Origin: Natronomonas salina
GTDB taxonomy: Archaea > Halobacteriota > Halobacteria > Halobacteriales > Haloarculaceae
Length of the DNA stretch: 64,000 nt
Direction: 5' to 3'
Assembly: GCF_013391105.1 (NCBI RefSeq)
Contig: NZ_CP058335.1
Location: forward strand, 2,542,001 to 2,606,000
In this document: piece by piece, positions 44,919-53,488 of the stretch
Numbering within the stretch: position 1 is the stretch's first letter
Layout of the letters: every line of letters starts with the position of its first letter
Translations under genes and position numbers: made by a program
Notes under the pieces: model-generated
The model's input: the letters and a program-made list of their open reading frames with translations, nothing else
What the model was told of the DNA's origin: nothing
Database searches by the model: none

Positions 44919-45632
44919 TCACCCCTCGCACCCGGTATCGAGGCACCGCTCGCCGCCGCCGGTCTCGAACCGCGGGAGGCCGCAGTCGCACTCGCCGACG
45001 ACGGTCCCGTCGGGGACGGCGAAGCCGGTCTCGCAGTCGGGATAGTGCTCGCAGCCCGCCAGCAGGCCGCCGCGCTGCAGGATCTCGAGGTCGCCGTCGC
45101 AGTCCGGACAGTCCCACTCGCCGCCGAGCCGCTCGCGGACGGCCTCGACCAGCGACCCGCAGTCGTAGTCGAGACAGAGCTCGAACGTCTCACCGCGGTC
45201 GACCCGGAACTGCGGGAGGCCGCAGTCGCAGGTCGATTCGAGGACCGCCGCGCCGCCGGGGAGTGGGTAGCGGTCGTCGCACTCGATGCAGACGACGGCG
45301 CCGCCGGCGCGGACGAGCGGCCCGCCGCAGCGGCAGTCGCCGACCGGGACGCCCGCCTCGCCGACGTCGTGGTCGGTCACGGCCACCGCGTCGTTGGCCG
45401 CCTCGACGCGGAGGGTCTCGTCGCCGTCGACGGCGACCAGCCACAGCGGGTCGCGGGTCAGCGACAGTTCTTCCGGCCGGGTGAGCCAGGCGACGGGCTG
45501 GTACCCGTCGGCGTCGTGGACGAGGACGGTGTTGTCCGGTTTGACGACCACGAGGACGCGGCCACGGAGGTGGCGGTCGCGGGAGCCGTCGAAGCGCACG
45601 ATGCAGTCGCCGGCGATGGTTCGCGTCGGCAT
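44919..45632 (-). CDS. NucS-N-domain protein fused to zinc ribbons
   Basis: A 237-residue protein. Residues about 5-70 match the N-terminal DNA-binding domain of NucS (R-V-L-V-V-V-K-P-D-N-T-V-L-V-H and P-V-A-W-L), also present in the true nucS at 48202-48987. Instead of the nuclease domain, residues about 95-237 carry several cysteine knuckles (C-R-C-G, C-I-E-C, C-D-C-G, C-P-D-C and C-E-H-Y-P-D-C), partly topoisomerase-type C4 ribbons. No D-x-E-x-K nuclease motif is present. A DNA-binding accessory protein is inferred. Confidence 0.75.
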   Translation of the reverse strand: MPTRTIAGDCIVRFDGSRDRHLRGRVLVVVKPDNTVLVHDADGYQPVAWLTRPEELSLTRDPLWLVAVDGDETLRVEAANDAVAVTDHDVGEAGVPVGDCRCGGPLVRAGGAVVCIECDDRYPLPGGAAVLESTCDCGLPQFRVDRGETFELCLDYDCGSLVEAVRERLGGEWDCPDCDGDLEILQRGGLLAGCEHYPDCETGFAVPDGTVVGECDCGLPRFETGGGERCLDTGCEG

Positions 45633-45745
45633 GGGGCCGGTGGTCCCGTCCTCGTACTTGAACGTCCGGCCGTCCCGCCGCCGAGGATTAAAGCCCGTCC
45701 ATCGACGCCGGAACCCTCAGGTGTGGTGGCGTCTACCGTGCCTCC

Positions 45746-46930
45746 ATGAACGACTACGGGGCCTACCGGAGGGCCTTCGAGGGCCGCGAGCTGCCGCTGG
45801 CCTTCCTCGACCGGCCGGCGCTGGAGCGGAACGTCGAGCTGACGGCCACCCGCGCCGGCTCGCTGCAGGTCCGCGTCGCCTCGAAGTCCGTCCGCTGCCG
45901 GGCCGTCCTCGAGCGACTCCTCGAGGAACCGGGCTTCGAGGGCCTGCTGTGCTACACCGGCCACGAGGCCGCCGACCTCGCGGCGGCGGGGTTCGACGAC
46001 CTGCTCGTCGCCTACCCGGTCGTCGGCCGCGAGGAGCTCCGCCGGGTCGCTCAGGCCGTCGACGAGGGGAGCGAGATCGCGCTGATGGTCGACGACGCCG
46101 AGCACGTCGAACGCGCCGGCGAGGTGGCGAGCGAGGTCGGCGCCGACGTGCCGCTCTGCGTCGACCTCGACTGCTCGACGGAGCACCTGAGCGTCTACTT
46201 CGGCGTCCAGCGCTCGCCGCTCCGGACGCCCGACGACGTGCTGGCCGTCGCCGAGTCCATCGCCGAGACGCCCGGCGTCCACCTCTCGGGGCTGATGGGC
46301 TACGAGGCCCAGCTCGCCGGCCTGCCGGACCGCAACCCCGCCAACTCGGGCGTCGAGAACGCGGTCATCCGGCGGCTCAAGGAGCGCTCGAAGCCCCGCG
46401 TCCGGGAGCGACGGACGGCGGCCGTCGAGGCGCTGGCTGCGGAGTACGGCCTCGAGTTCGTCAACGGCGGCGGCACCGGCAGCGTCGAGTTCACCCGGAG
46501 CGACCCCTCGGTGACGGAGGTGACGGTCGGGTCGGCGTTCTACGCCCCGCGGCAGTTCGACTGGTACGACGCCTTCGAGTACGAACCCGCCGCGGGCTAC
46601 GCCATCGAGGTGGCACGAAAGCCGGCCGACGGCGTCCACACCTGCCGGGGCGGGGGGTACGTCGCCTCCGGCCCCGTCGGCGAGGACAAGGCGCCGAAGC
46701 CGCACCTCCCGGAGGGCGCCACATTGCGGGACGACGAGGGCGCCGGCGAGGTCCAGACGCCGATACTGTACGACGGCTCGCGCGACCTCGCCGTCGGCGA
46801 CCCGGTCGTGATTCGGCACGGAAAGGCCGGCGAGCTCTGTCGCTTCTTCGAGGAACTCGCCGTCGTCGACGGCGACGAAGTGGTCGAGACCCACCCGACA
46901 TACAGGGGGGAGGGCCGATGCTACATCTGA
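45746..46930 (+). CDS. PLP fold-type III enzyme, D-threonine aldolase/alanine racemase-like
   Basis: A 394-residue enzyme. The PLP lysine is in V-A-S-K-S (Lys47), followed by a TIM-barrel with V-D-L-D and G-L-M-G-Y-E segments, and a C-terminal beta domain with T-C-R-G-G-G-Y-V-A-S-G. The family includes D-threonine aldolases, D-serine dehydratases and amino-acid racemases. Its stop overlaps the start of the downstream FAD oxidase by 13 bases, so the two form an operon and may act on the same substrate. Confidence 0.85.
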   Translation: MNDYGAYRRAFEGRELPLAFLDRPALERNVELTATRAGSLQVRVASKSVRCRAVLERLLEEPGFEGLLCYTGHEAADLAAAGFDDLLVAYPVVGREELRRVAQAVDEGSEIALMVDDAEHVERAGEVASEVGADVPLCVDLDCSTEHLSVYFGVQRSPLRTPDDVLAVAESIAETPGVHLSGLMGYEAQLAGLPDRNPANSGVENAVIRRLKERSKPRVRERRTAAVEALAAEYGLEFVNGGGTGSVEFTRSDPSVTEVTVGSAFYAPRQFDWYDAFEYEPAAGYAIEVARKPADGVHTCRGGGYVASGPVGEDKAPKPHLPEGATLRDDEGAGEVQTPILYDGSRDLAVGDPVVIRHGKAGELCRFFEELAVVDGDEVVETHPTYRGEGRCYI

Positions 46931-48195
46931 CCGAGGGCACCTGGGAGAACTGGTCGGGCAGCGTCCGGGCCCGGCCGCGGAGCGTCCACTACCCGGAGAC
47001 CGAGGCGGAACTCCGGACCGTCGTCGAGCGGGCCGACGGCACGCTCCGGGTCGCGGGGGCCGGCCACTCCTTCCCGCCCGTCGCGAAGTCCGACGAGACG
47101 TTCGTCTCGCTGGAGCGGTACACCGGACTCGTCGACGTCGACCGCGAGGCCCGGCGGGTGACCGTCCGCGCGGGCACGCCGCTCTCGGCGCTGACCGCCG
47201 CGCTCGCGGACCACGGCCTGATGCTGGAGAACATGGGCGACATCGACGACCAGTCGGTCGCCGGCGCGCTCTCGACCGGCACCCACGGCACCGGGACGGA
47301 CTTCGGCGTCATGTCGACGCAGGCCGCCGGGATGCGGCTCGTCACGGCCGACGGCGAGACGCTGGAACTCGAGGCCGGCGACGACCGCTTCCCGTTCGCG
47401 CAGGTCTCGCTCGGATCGCTCGGTGTCGTCAGCACCGTCACCCTCGACGTCGCCGCCGACTACCGCCTCCGCGAGCGGAAGTTCCCCGCGCCCGTCGACG
47501 ACGTGCTGGCGAACCTCGAGAGCTACCGCGACCACCGCAACTTCGAGTTCTGGTGGTTCCCGCACACCGACACCGCGCTCGTGAAGATCCTCGAGGAGAC
47601 CGACGCCCCCGGCCGCCCGGGCCGCCGCGACGCCGTCGAGGAGCGACTCGAGAACCTCGCCTGGGAGGGGCTCTGCCGCGCGGGATACCGGGTCCGGTCG
47701 GCCGCCCCTCTCCTCAACCGCTTCACCGCCGCCACGTTCTCCGAGTCCGAGCGCGTCGGCCCGGCCCGCGAGATCTACCCGACGACCCGCGCCGTCCGAT
47801 TTAACGAGACGGAGTACGGCGTCCCGCGTTCGGACGCCGCGGCGGTCCTCGAGGACCTTCGCGGCGTCGTCGAGCCCCACGACGTCATGTTCCCGGTGGA
47901 GTTCCGGGACGTGGCGGCGGACTCCATTCCGATCTCCCCCGCCTACGGTCGCGACTCCGCGTTCGTCGCCGTCCACGCCTACCACCGCCGGGACCAGGAG
48001 GGACTGCTCCGGGACGCCGAGGCGGTCTTCGACCGCCACGACGGCCGGCCCCACTGGGGGAAGCACCACACGAAGACCGCCTCGGACTTCGAGGCGCTCT
48101 ACCCCCGCTGGGGCGAGTTCTGCGAGGTCCGCGAGGAGCTGGACCCCGAGGGACTGTTCCTCAACGACCACCTGCGGGACGTCTTCGAGGGCTGA
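46918..48195 (+). CDS. FAD-dependent oxidase, L-gulonolactone/alditol oxidase-like
   Basis: A 425-residue VAO-type flavoenzyme. The FAD-binding loop has R-V-A-G-A-G-H-S (His50 is the conserved histidine that can bond FAD covalently), then V-A-G-A-L-S-T-G-T-H-G-T-G. The C-terminal H-W-G-K-H-H-T matches the ALO family (D-arabinono-lactone/L-gulonolactone and alditol oxidases). It oxidises a sugar lactone or polyol with O2. It starts within the 3' end of the PLP gene and ends just before the opposing nucS. Confidence 0.87.
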   Translation: MLHLTEGTWENWSGSVRARPRSVHYPETEAELRTVVERADGTLRVAGAGHSFPPVAKSDETFVSLERYTGLVDVDREARRVTVRAGTPLSALTAALADHGLMLENMGDIDDQSVAGALSTGTHGTGTDFGVMSTQAAGMRLVTADGETLELEAGDDRFPFAQVSLGSLGVVSTVTLDVAADYRLRERKFPAPVDDVLANLESYRDHRNFEFWWFPHTDTALVKILEETDAPGRPGRRDAVEERLENLAWEGLCRAGYRVRSAAPLLNRFTAATFSESERVGPAREIYPTTRAVRFNETEYGVPRSDAAAVLEDLRGVVEPHDVMFPVEFRDVAADSIPISPAYGRDSAFVAVHAYHRRDQEGLLRDAEAVFDRHDGRPHWGKHHTKTASDFEALYPRWGEFCEVREELDPEGLFLNDHLRDVFEG

Positions 48196-48201
48196 GCAGG
48201 G

Positions 48202-48987
48202 CTACGAGTCGCCTTGGGGGGTGAGCGAGACGAACTCGAGACCCTTCTCCGCGAGCAGCGCCTCGGCGCGCTCGGTCACTGAGGGCGCGACGAGCACCCC
48301 CCGGACCTCGGCGTCGGCGTGGAGGTCCCGCTCCAGGGCCTCGACGTAGCGGTGGAGCTGGCCGACGGCGTCCGGGCCGACGCGGCGTCGCTTCAGCTCG
48401 AGGACCACCGTCCGGCCCTCGCGGTCCTCGCCGTAGACGTCGACGGCGCCGGCGGGCGTCTCTCGCTCGGTGGCCAGCGGCGCGAAGCCCGGCTCCACCA
48501 GGTCGGGTTCGGCGAGGACGCGCTCCTTGAGGTCGGCCTCGGTGCCGACGACCTCCGGGGTGTCGCTCTCCGCCTCGCCGACGGGGAAGGCCGCGGCGTG
48601 GACGACCGCCGAGAACCGGACCACCAGCGACTCCTCGGGGGCGCTCCGCCGGCTCTCGATAACGAGCGAGCCGCCACCGTCCGACGACGCTTCCCCGCCG
48701 ACGTCGACGTCGGCCGGCGGCGGCATCCAGTTCACCGGCTGCTGGCCCGCCTCCGCGTGGACGAGCGTCGTCCCGTCGGGCTTGACCACGAGGAGGCGGT
48801 CGCCGGGGCCGAGTTCGGACGCCGCCCGCCCGTCGTAGTCGACCGTACACCGGCCGAAGACGGTCACGAGGTCGCCGACGTCGACCGCCCCTGCGAGGAA
48901 CTCGGTCGCGGTGTCGGGGTCCGGATCCGAGAGCACGCGCTCTCGTTCGGCCGCCGAACCGCCGTACCCATCGCCGCCGTCGTTCAC
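48202..48987 (-). CDS. nucS: Endonuclease NucS
   Basis: A 261-residue NucS (EndoMS). The N-terminal half (to about 135) is the DNA-binding/dimer domain with L-L-V-V-K-P-D-G-T-T-L-V-H. The C-terminal RecB-like nuclease has G-A-V-D-V-Y-G and V-L-E-L-K (Asp and Glu-x-Lys of the D-ExK site) and Q-L-H-R-Y. It cuts mismatched or branched DNA and is an alternative mismatch repair factor in archaea. It is convergent with the FAD oxidase gene. Confidence 0.92.
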   Translation of the reverse strand: MNDGGDGYGGSAAERERVLSDPDPDTATEFLAGAVDVGDLVTVFGRCTVDYDGRAASELGPGDRLLVVKPDGTTLVHAEAGQQPVNWMPPPADVDVGGEASSDGGGSLVIESRRSAPEESLVVRFSAVVHAAAFPVGEAESDTPEVVGTEADLKERVLAEPDLVEPGFAPLATERETPAGAVDVYGEDREGRTVVLELKRRRVGPDAVGQLHRYVEALERDLHADAEVRGVLVAPSVTERAEALLAEKGLEFVSLTPQGDS

Positions 48988-49047
48988 GGGTCCCCGTAGT
49001 CCGGTCGGCGGCTTAAGACGCCCGAACGACCTCCGGCGAGGGTCGTC

Positions 49048-49470
49048 CTACTCGACGCCCTGCTCTCTGGCCCGCTCGCGGATTGTCGTCGCGCGGTCCC
49101 GGACCCAGGAGACGTACCGGTCGACCTCGACCCGGTCGACCCCGAGGAACGAGGCGACCCAGTTCACGTCGACGCCGGGTCGCGTCAGCAGGTACGCCGC
49201 GAGGGTGTCCTTGCCGCCCTGGAAGATCTCGGGCGGGACGCCGTGTTCGCCGGTGCCCTCCTCCCGGAAGCCGTTGACGTCGAAGTAGACGTCGGCGTAG
49301 ATGCGCGCGGTGTCGAGGTCGTCGAAAGCCACCGGCTCGTGGAGCGGGGCTTCGAATCGGTAGCGGGGGTCCTCGCCACCGGTCCCGACGATACGGACGT
49401 CCTTGATGTACGTCTCGACGGTGTTCTCGAGCCCCTCGCCGGCCGCGTCGCGGTCGTCAGGTCGTGACAT
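49048..49470 (-). CDS. Haloarchaeal protein of unknown function
   Basis: A 140-residue acidic soluble protein. The first 75 residues are beta-rich (F-E-A-P-L-H-E-P-V, A-R-I-Y-A-D-V-Y-F-D-V-N-G-F), and the C-terminal half looks helical with a possible HTH (V-N-W-V-A-S-F-L-G-V-D-R-V-E-V-D-R-Y-V). A DNA-binding role is possible but not shown. It lies upstream of nucS on the same strand with 60 bases between, so co-transcription is plausible. Confidence 0.65.
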   Translation of the reverse strand: MSRPDDRDAAGEGLENTVETYIKDVRIVGTGGEDPRYRFEAPLHEPVAFDDLDTARIYADVYFDVNGFREEGTGEHGVPPEIFQGGKDTLAAYLLTRPGVDVNWVASFLGVDRVEVDRYVSWVRDRATTIRERAREQGVE

Positions 49471-49529
49471 GGCCGACGTGCCGGCGAGCGACCCCTTTAC
49501 GGTGTGTAATTGGGCTCCGTGAGCGCCGG

Positions 49530-49718
49530 TACTGGTACGAAGGGCTCGGTAGTCCTCGCGAACGTTCCCCTCCCATCGTTCACCGCCTGGAACTCCGACT
49601 GGAGCGGTACGTACCGCTATATATCGAAATATATACTCTCGTACCAGTATCGCTATCTATGCGTCAAACTATAGGGGGATAGCCCGAGATATATACAAAT
49701 TAGCACGGTATTTATACC
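49530..49718. promoter_or_regulatory. Cluster of inverted GGTAC-type sites and TATA box before pstS
   Basis: Between the opposing genes lies an AT-rich control region. It contains TACTGGTACGA (49530-49540) and its exact inverse TCGTACCAGTA (49639-49649), a perfect 16-bp palindrome AGCGGTACGTACCGCT (49603-49618), and GGTAT-TT-ATACC (49707-49718), which overlaps the TATA box (49711-49716), 27 bases before the ATG of pstS. These are good candidates for phosphate-dependent operator sites. Confidence 0.6.
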
Positions 49719-49739
49719 AACTCCGGGTAGCCGCTGGTG

Positions 49740-50765
49740 ATGGTTTCCGAACCAGAGACCGACGGAAGCAGGGTGGAATCGAGTTCGCGACGCGCGTTCA
49801 TCGCCGGCGGCGCCGCACTCGGCGGGGCGCTGGTCGCCGGCTGCACGGAGACTGGCGGGAACGACGACGGCAACAACAGCACGGGCGGCGACGGGAACGG
49901 CGGCTCCGGCGACCTCTCCGGGGAGATCGTCATCACCGGGAGCAGTACGGTGTTCCCCGTCTCCGACGCGATGGCCGAGGAGTTCATGAAGCAGCACTCC
50001 GGGGTGGACATCCCGGTCGACTCGACCGGCACCGGCGGCGGGTTCGAGAACCACTTCTGCCCGGGGAACTCCGACATCAACGGCGCCTCCCGGCCCATCA
50101 AGGACTCGGAACTGGAGCAGTGCCAGTCGAACGACGTCGAACCGGTCGAGTTCCAGGTCGCCAGCGACGCGCTGACGGTGGCCGTCAACAACGACGCCGA
50201 CTGGGTCGACTGCATGACCTTCGACGAGCTGTCCCAGATCTGGCGGGAGGACGGCGCCCAGCAGTGGTCCGACGTCCGCGACGACTGGCCCGACGAGGAC
50301 ATCGAGCTGTTCGGCCCGGCCTCCACCTCGGGGACGTACGACTGGTTCAACGAGAACGTCGTCGGCGAGGACCACGGCCACACGGCCCAGCACGAGCCGA
50401 CCGAGGAGGACAACCTCATCGTCCAGGGCATCCGCGACAGCCCGTACGCGATGGGCTACTTCGGATTCGCGTACTACCAGTCGAACTCCGACCAGGTGAA
50501 GGCCGTCGAGGTCAAGACCGAGGAGAGCGGCAGTTGCACGCCGCCCAGCCTCGAGAACGCGAAGGACGGCTCCTACCCGCTGGCCCGCCCGCTGTTCATC
50601 TACCCCAACGAGTCGGCCGTCCAGCAGAAGCACGTCTACGAGTTCCTGAAGTTCTACTTCCAGAAGGCCGAGACGGACATGGTCTCCGACATCGGCTACG
50701 TCCCCTCCAGCACCGACCTCCGGGACGAGAACCTCGGCAAGCTCGACGAGCTCGCGGGTAACTGA
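49740..50765 (+). CDS. pstS: Phosphate ABC transporter substrate-binding lipoprotein
   Basis: A 341-residue binding protein. A Tat motif (S-R-R-A-F-I-A-G, 16-23) and lipobox (V-A-G-C, Cys35) are followed by a Gly/Asn/Asp linker, then the PstS fold with I-T-G-S-S-T-V-F-P-V-S and S-T-G-T-G-G-G-F. It captures inorganic phosphate outside the membrane. It leads the pst operon pstS-pstC-pstA-pstB-phoU, 23 bases before pstC. The ATG at 49740 is chosen over the GTG just before it because it fits leaderless spacing from the TATA box. Confidence 0.94.
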   Translation: MVSEPETDGSRVESSSRRAFIAGGAALGGALVAGCTETGGNDDGNNSTGGDGNGGSGDLSGEIVITGSSTVFPVSDAMAEEFMKQHSGVDIPVDSTGTGGGFENHFCPGNSDINGASRPIKDSELEQCQSNDVEPVEFQVASDALTVAVNNDADWVDCMTFDELSQIWREDGAQQWSDVRDDWPDEDIELFGPASTSGTYDWFNENVVGEDHGHTAQHEPTEEDNLIVQGIRDSPYAMGYFGFAYYQSNSDQVKAVEVKTEESGSCTPPSLENAKDGSYPLARPLFIYPNESAVQQKHVYEFLKFYFQKAETDMVSDIGYVPSSTDLRDENLGKLDELAGN

Positions 50766-50787
50766 ACAGCCGTACTCTCCATCCCTC

Positions 50788-51750
50788 ATGGGCACCGAAT
50801 CGAACTCGTTGCAGCTGACCGGCGGCCAGCGCAGCCGGAGCGCCCGCGAACGGCTCTACCGGTGGCTGCTGTTCCTCTGCGCCGCGGTATCGGTACTCGT
50901 CACCGCCGGCATCGTCGCCGCGCTCGCCGTCGACGCCGTCCAGTTCTTCCTGATGGTCCCACCCATCGAGTTCTACACGGGGACGTCGTGGGTCACCGCC
51001 AGGGAGGAGTTCGGCGCGCTGCCGCTCATCTTCGGGACGCTCGCGGTGACCGTCATCGCGGCGCTGGTGGCCATCCCGACGGGCGTCGCGGCCGCGGTGT
51101 ACCTCAGCGAGTACGCCTCCGAGCGGGTCCGCGCCGTCCTCAAGCCCGGCCTGGAGATCCTCGCCGGGATTCCGACGGTCGTCTACGGTTACCTCGCGCT
51201 CGTGTACCTCACCCCATTCCTGCGCCGGTTCGGCCTGGACCTGGGGACGTTCAACATCCTGAGCGCCTCCATCATGGTCGGGATCCTCATCATCCCGATG
51301 GTCTCGTCGCTCTCCGAGGACGCGATGAGCGCCGTCCCGGAGTCCCTGCGGCAGGCCGGCTACGGCCTCGGCGCGACCAAGTTCGACGTCTCGACCGTCA
51401 TCGTCATCCCGGCGGCGACGTCCGGCATCTTCGCGTCGTTCATCCTCGCGCTCTCGCGGGCCATCGGGGAGACGATGGTCGTCGTCATGGCGATGGGGCT
51501 GCGACCCAGGATGCCGGCCGTCCAGACGGGGCTCTTCGGCATCCCCTACGTCGACCCGGCGGCGACGGTCTCGAACTCCGGGCAGACGATGACCTCGGCG
51601 ATGGTGCAGGCGGTGACGAGCGACGTCAGCGCCGCCTCGCCGACGTACAAGAGCATGTTCGCGCTCGGACTGACGCTGTTCGCCATCACGTTCTGCATGA
51701 ACTACCTCAGCAACCGCATCGCGGACCGGTACCGGGAGGAGTACGAATGA
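50788..51750 (+). CDS. pstC: Phosphate ABC transporter permease PstC
   Basis: A 320-residue permease with six membrane segments. The EAA-type loop is E-S-L-R-Q-A-G-Y-G-L-G-A-T-K (about 184-197), and G-I-P-T-V-V-Y-G-Y (127-135) is the PstC pattern. It forms the channel with PstA. The length is typical. It lies 23 bases after pstS and 16 bases before pstA. Confidence 0.93.
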   Translation: MGTESNSLQLTGGQRSRSARERLYRWLLFLCAAVSVLVTAGIVAALAVDAVQFFLMVPPIEFYTGTSWVTAREEFGALPLIFGTLAVTVIAALVAIPTGVAAAVYLSEYASERVRAVLKPGLEILAGIPTVVYGYLALVYLTPFLRRFGLDLGTFNILSASIMVGILIIPMVSSLSEDAMSAVPESLRQAGYGLGATKFDVSTVIVIPAATSGIFASFILALSRAIGETMVVVMAMGLRPRMPAVQTGLFGIPYVDPAATVSNSGQTMTSAMVQAVTSDVSAASPTYKSMFALGLTLFAITFCMNYLSNRIADRYREEYE

Positions 51751-51766
51751 ACGGGGTGATCGGCTG

Positions 51767-53485
51767 ATGGCGGGCGAACCCGCCGACACCCCCGTCTCGA
51801 TCGAGTCGCCGTCGGAGACGGAGTCGGTGAGCCGGTTCCGCGGCCTCGTCTTCGAGGCCGTCTGCGCCCTCGCAACCGTCTTCGGCATCGCCGTGGTCGC
51901 CGCGCTGCTGGTGTACGTCGCGAACGACGCCTTCCGGCCGTTCTCGGCGGACCCCCGCTGGCACGCCGTCTTCCTCGCCACGCTCGTGGCCCCGGTCCTG
52001 GCGCTGTCCGGCTACTACGCCGTCCGGGACCGGGCGAGCGGCGCGGTCGCGTTCACGAGCCTCGGCGTCCCGGTCGTCGGCCTGCTCGGCGGCGGCGGCC
52101 TCCTGATCATCTTCCGGGAACTGATCGGCCCCCAGGAGTGGCTGGCGACCGTCGTCGCCCTCCTGGTCGCTGCCGGCGCCGTGGAACTGCACCGCCGTCG
52201 CCGTTCGCAGGCCGCCCTTGAGCGGCTGCTCGTGCTTCTCGCCGCCCCCGTCCTGTCGCTGTTCGGTGTCCCGGCCCTCTCCGTCCACTGGACGTTCGCG
52301 ACCCCGCTGACCGGCACCGAACTGTTCACCGTCTCGCTGGCGACGCCGGAACTCCTGCCGAGCGTCCGCGAACTCCTGCTGCTCGTGCCCGTGTTGCCGG
52401 TGGGGTGGATACTGCTCGTCGCGACCGTCGCGGTCCCGACCGGGCTCGGCTTCGGGCTCGCCGTCTCGCGGCGCCGCGACGACGAACGCGGGCTGAAGGA
52501 GTTCACCGCGGGGGCCGCCCTCGTCGGCGTCGTCGGCGCCGTCGGTGCGATGCTGGCCGGCGCTGCGCCGAACGCGGGCGTCCTCCTCGCGACCGCGGTC
52601 GTCGTCCCGATGGCCTTCTACCTCGAGGGCGTCGCTCGCCGGGGCGAGGGCCTGCAGGGACTGCCGTTCCCCGTGGTCGTCGTGGCGGGGTTGCTCGCCG
52701 GCGTCGCCGTCACGAACGCCCTCGGGTTCGCCGGCCCGGACCCCTGGCTCGACTGGAGCTTCCTGACGAGCGCGACGTCCCGGACGCCCACCAGGGCCGG
52801 CATCTACCCGGCGCTGGTGGGGTCGGTGCTCATCGTCGTCGTCATCGCGCTGACGGCGTTCCCGGTCGGGGTCGGCGCCGCCATCTACCTCGAGGAGTAC
52901 GCGCCGAACTCGGGGCGGATGGGGCGGCTCGTCGACCTCATCGAGATCAACATCGGGAACCTCGCCGGCGTCCCCTCCGTCGTCTACGGGCTGCTGGGGC
53001 TGGCGCTGTTCGTCCAGGGGATCGGCCTCCGGGCGGGCATCGTCGTCGTGGGCGGGCTCACGGTCGGGCTGCTCATCCTCCCGATCGTCATCATCTCCGC
53101 CCAGGAGTCGATCCGCGCCGTTCCCGGCTCGATGCGGCAGGCCTCCTACGGGATGGGGGCGACGCGCTGGCAGACGACCAAGAAGGTCGTGCTGCCGGAG
53201 GCGATGCCCGGCATCCTCACCGGCACCATCCTTGCACTCGGCCGCGCCATCGGCGAGACCGCGCCGCTATTGATGATCGGGGTCGCCTCGAGCGTCCGGT
53301 CGACGCCCCAGGGGTTCTTCGACAAGACCGGCGCGATGCCGCGGCAGATCTTCTCGTGGTCCTCCGAGATCCAGCCCGAGTTCCGGTACGGGGTGCTGGC
53401 GGCCGGCGTCGTCACGCTGCTGGTCGTGCTGCTGATGAACGGCACGGCGATCGTCCTGCGGAACCGCTACCAGCGGAGCGAGTAA
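51767..53485 (+). CDS. pstA: Phosphate ABC transporter permease PstA, extended form
   Basis: A 572-residue protein, nearly twice the usual length. The C-terminal 240 residues are the normal PstA permease domain (A-G-V-P-S-V-V-Y-G and the EAA loop S-M-R-Q-A-S-Y-G-M-G-A-T-R-W). The N-terminal 330 residues hold about eight extra hydrophobic segments without a known motif. Haloarchaeal PstA proteins can be longer, but the function of the added part is unknown. It sits between pstC and the frameshifted pstB. Confidence 0.9.
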   Translation: MAGEPADTPVSIESPSETESVSRFRGLVFEAVCALATVFGIAVVAALLVYVANDAFRPFSADPRWHAVFLATLVAPVLALSGYYAVRDRASGAVAFTSLGVPVVGLLGGGGLLIIFRELIGPQEWLATVVALLVAAGAVELHRRRRSQAALERLLVLLAAPVLSLFGVPALSVHWTFATPLTGTELFTVSLATPELLPSVRELLLLVPVLPVGWILLVATVAVPTGLGFGLAVSRRRDDERGLKEFTAGAALVGVVGAVGAMLAGAAPNAGVLLATAVVVPMAFYLEGVARRGEGLQGLPFPVVVVAGLLAGVAVTNALGFAGPDPWLDWSFLTSATSRTPTRAGIYPALVGSVLIVVVIALTAFPVGVGAAIYLEEYAPNSGRMGRLVDLIEINIGNLAGVPSVVYGLLGLALFVQGIGLRAGIVVVGGLTVGLLILPIVIISAQESIRAVPGSMRQASYGMGATRWQTTKKVVLPEAMPGILTGTILALGRAIGETAPLLMIGVASSVRSTPQGFFDKTGAMPRQIFSWSSEIQPEFRYGVLAAGVVTLLVVLLMNGTAIVLRNRYQRSE

Positions 53486-53488
53486 CCC

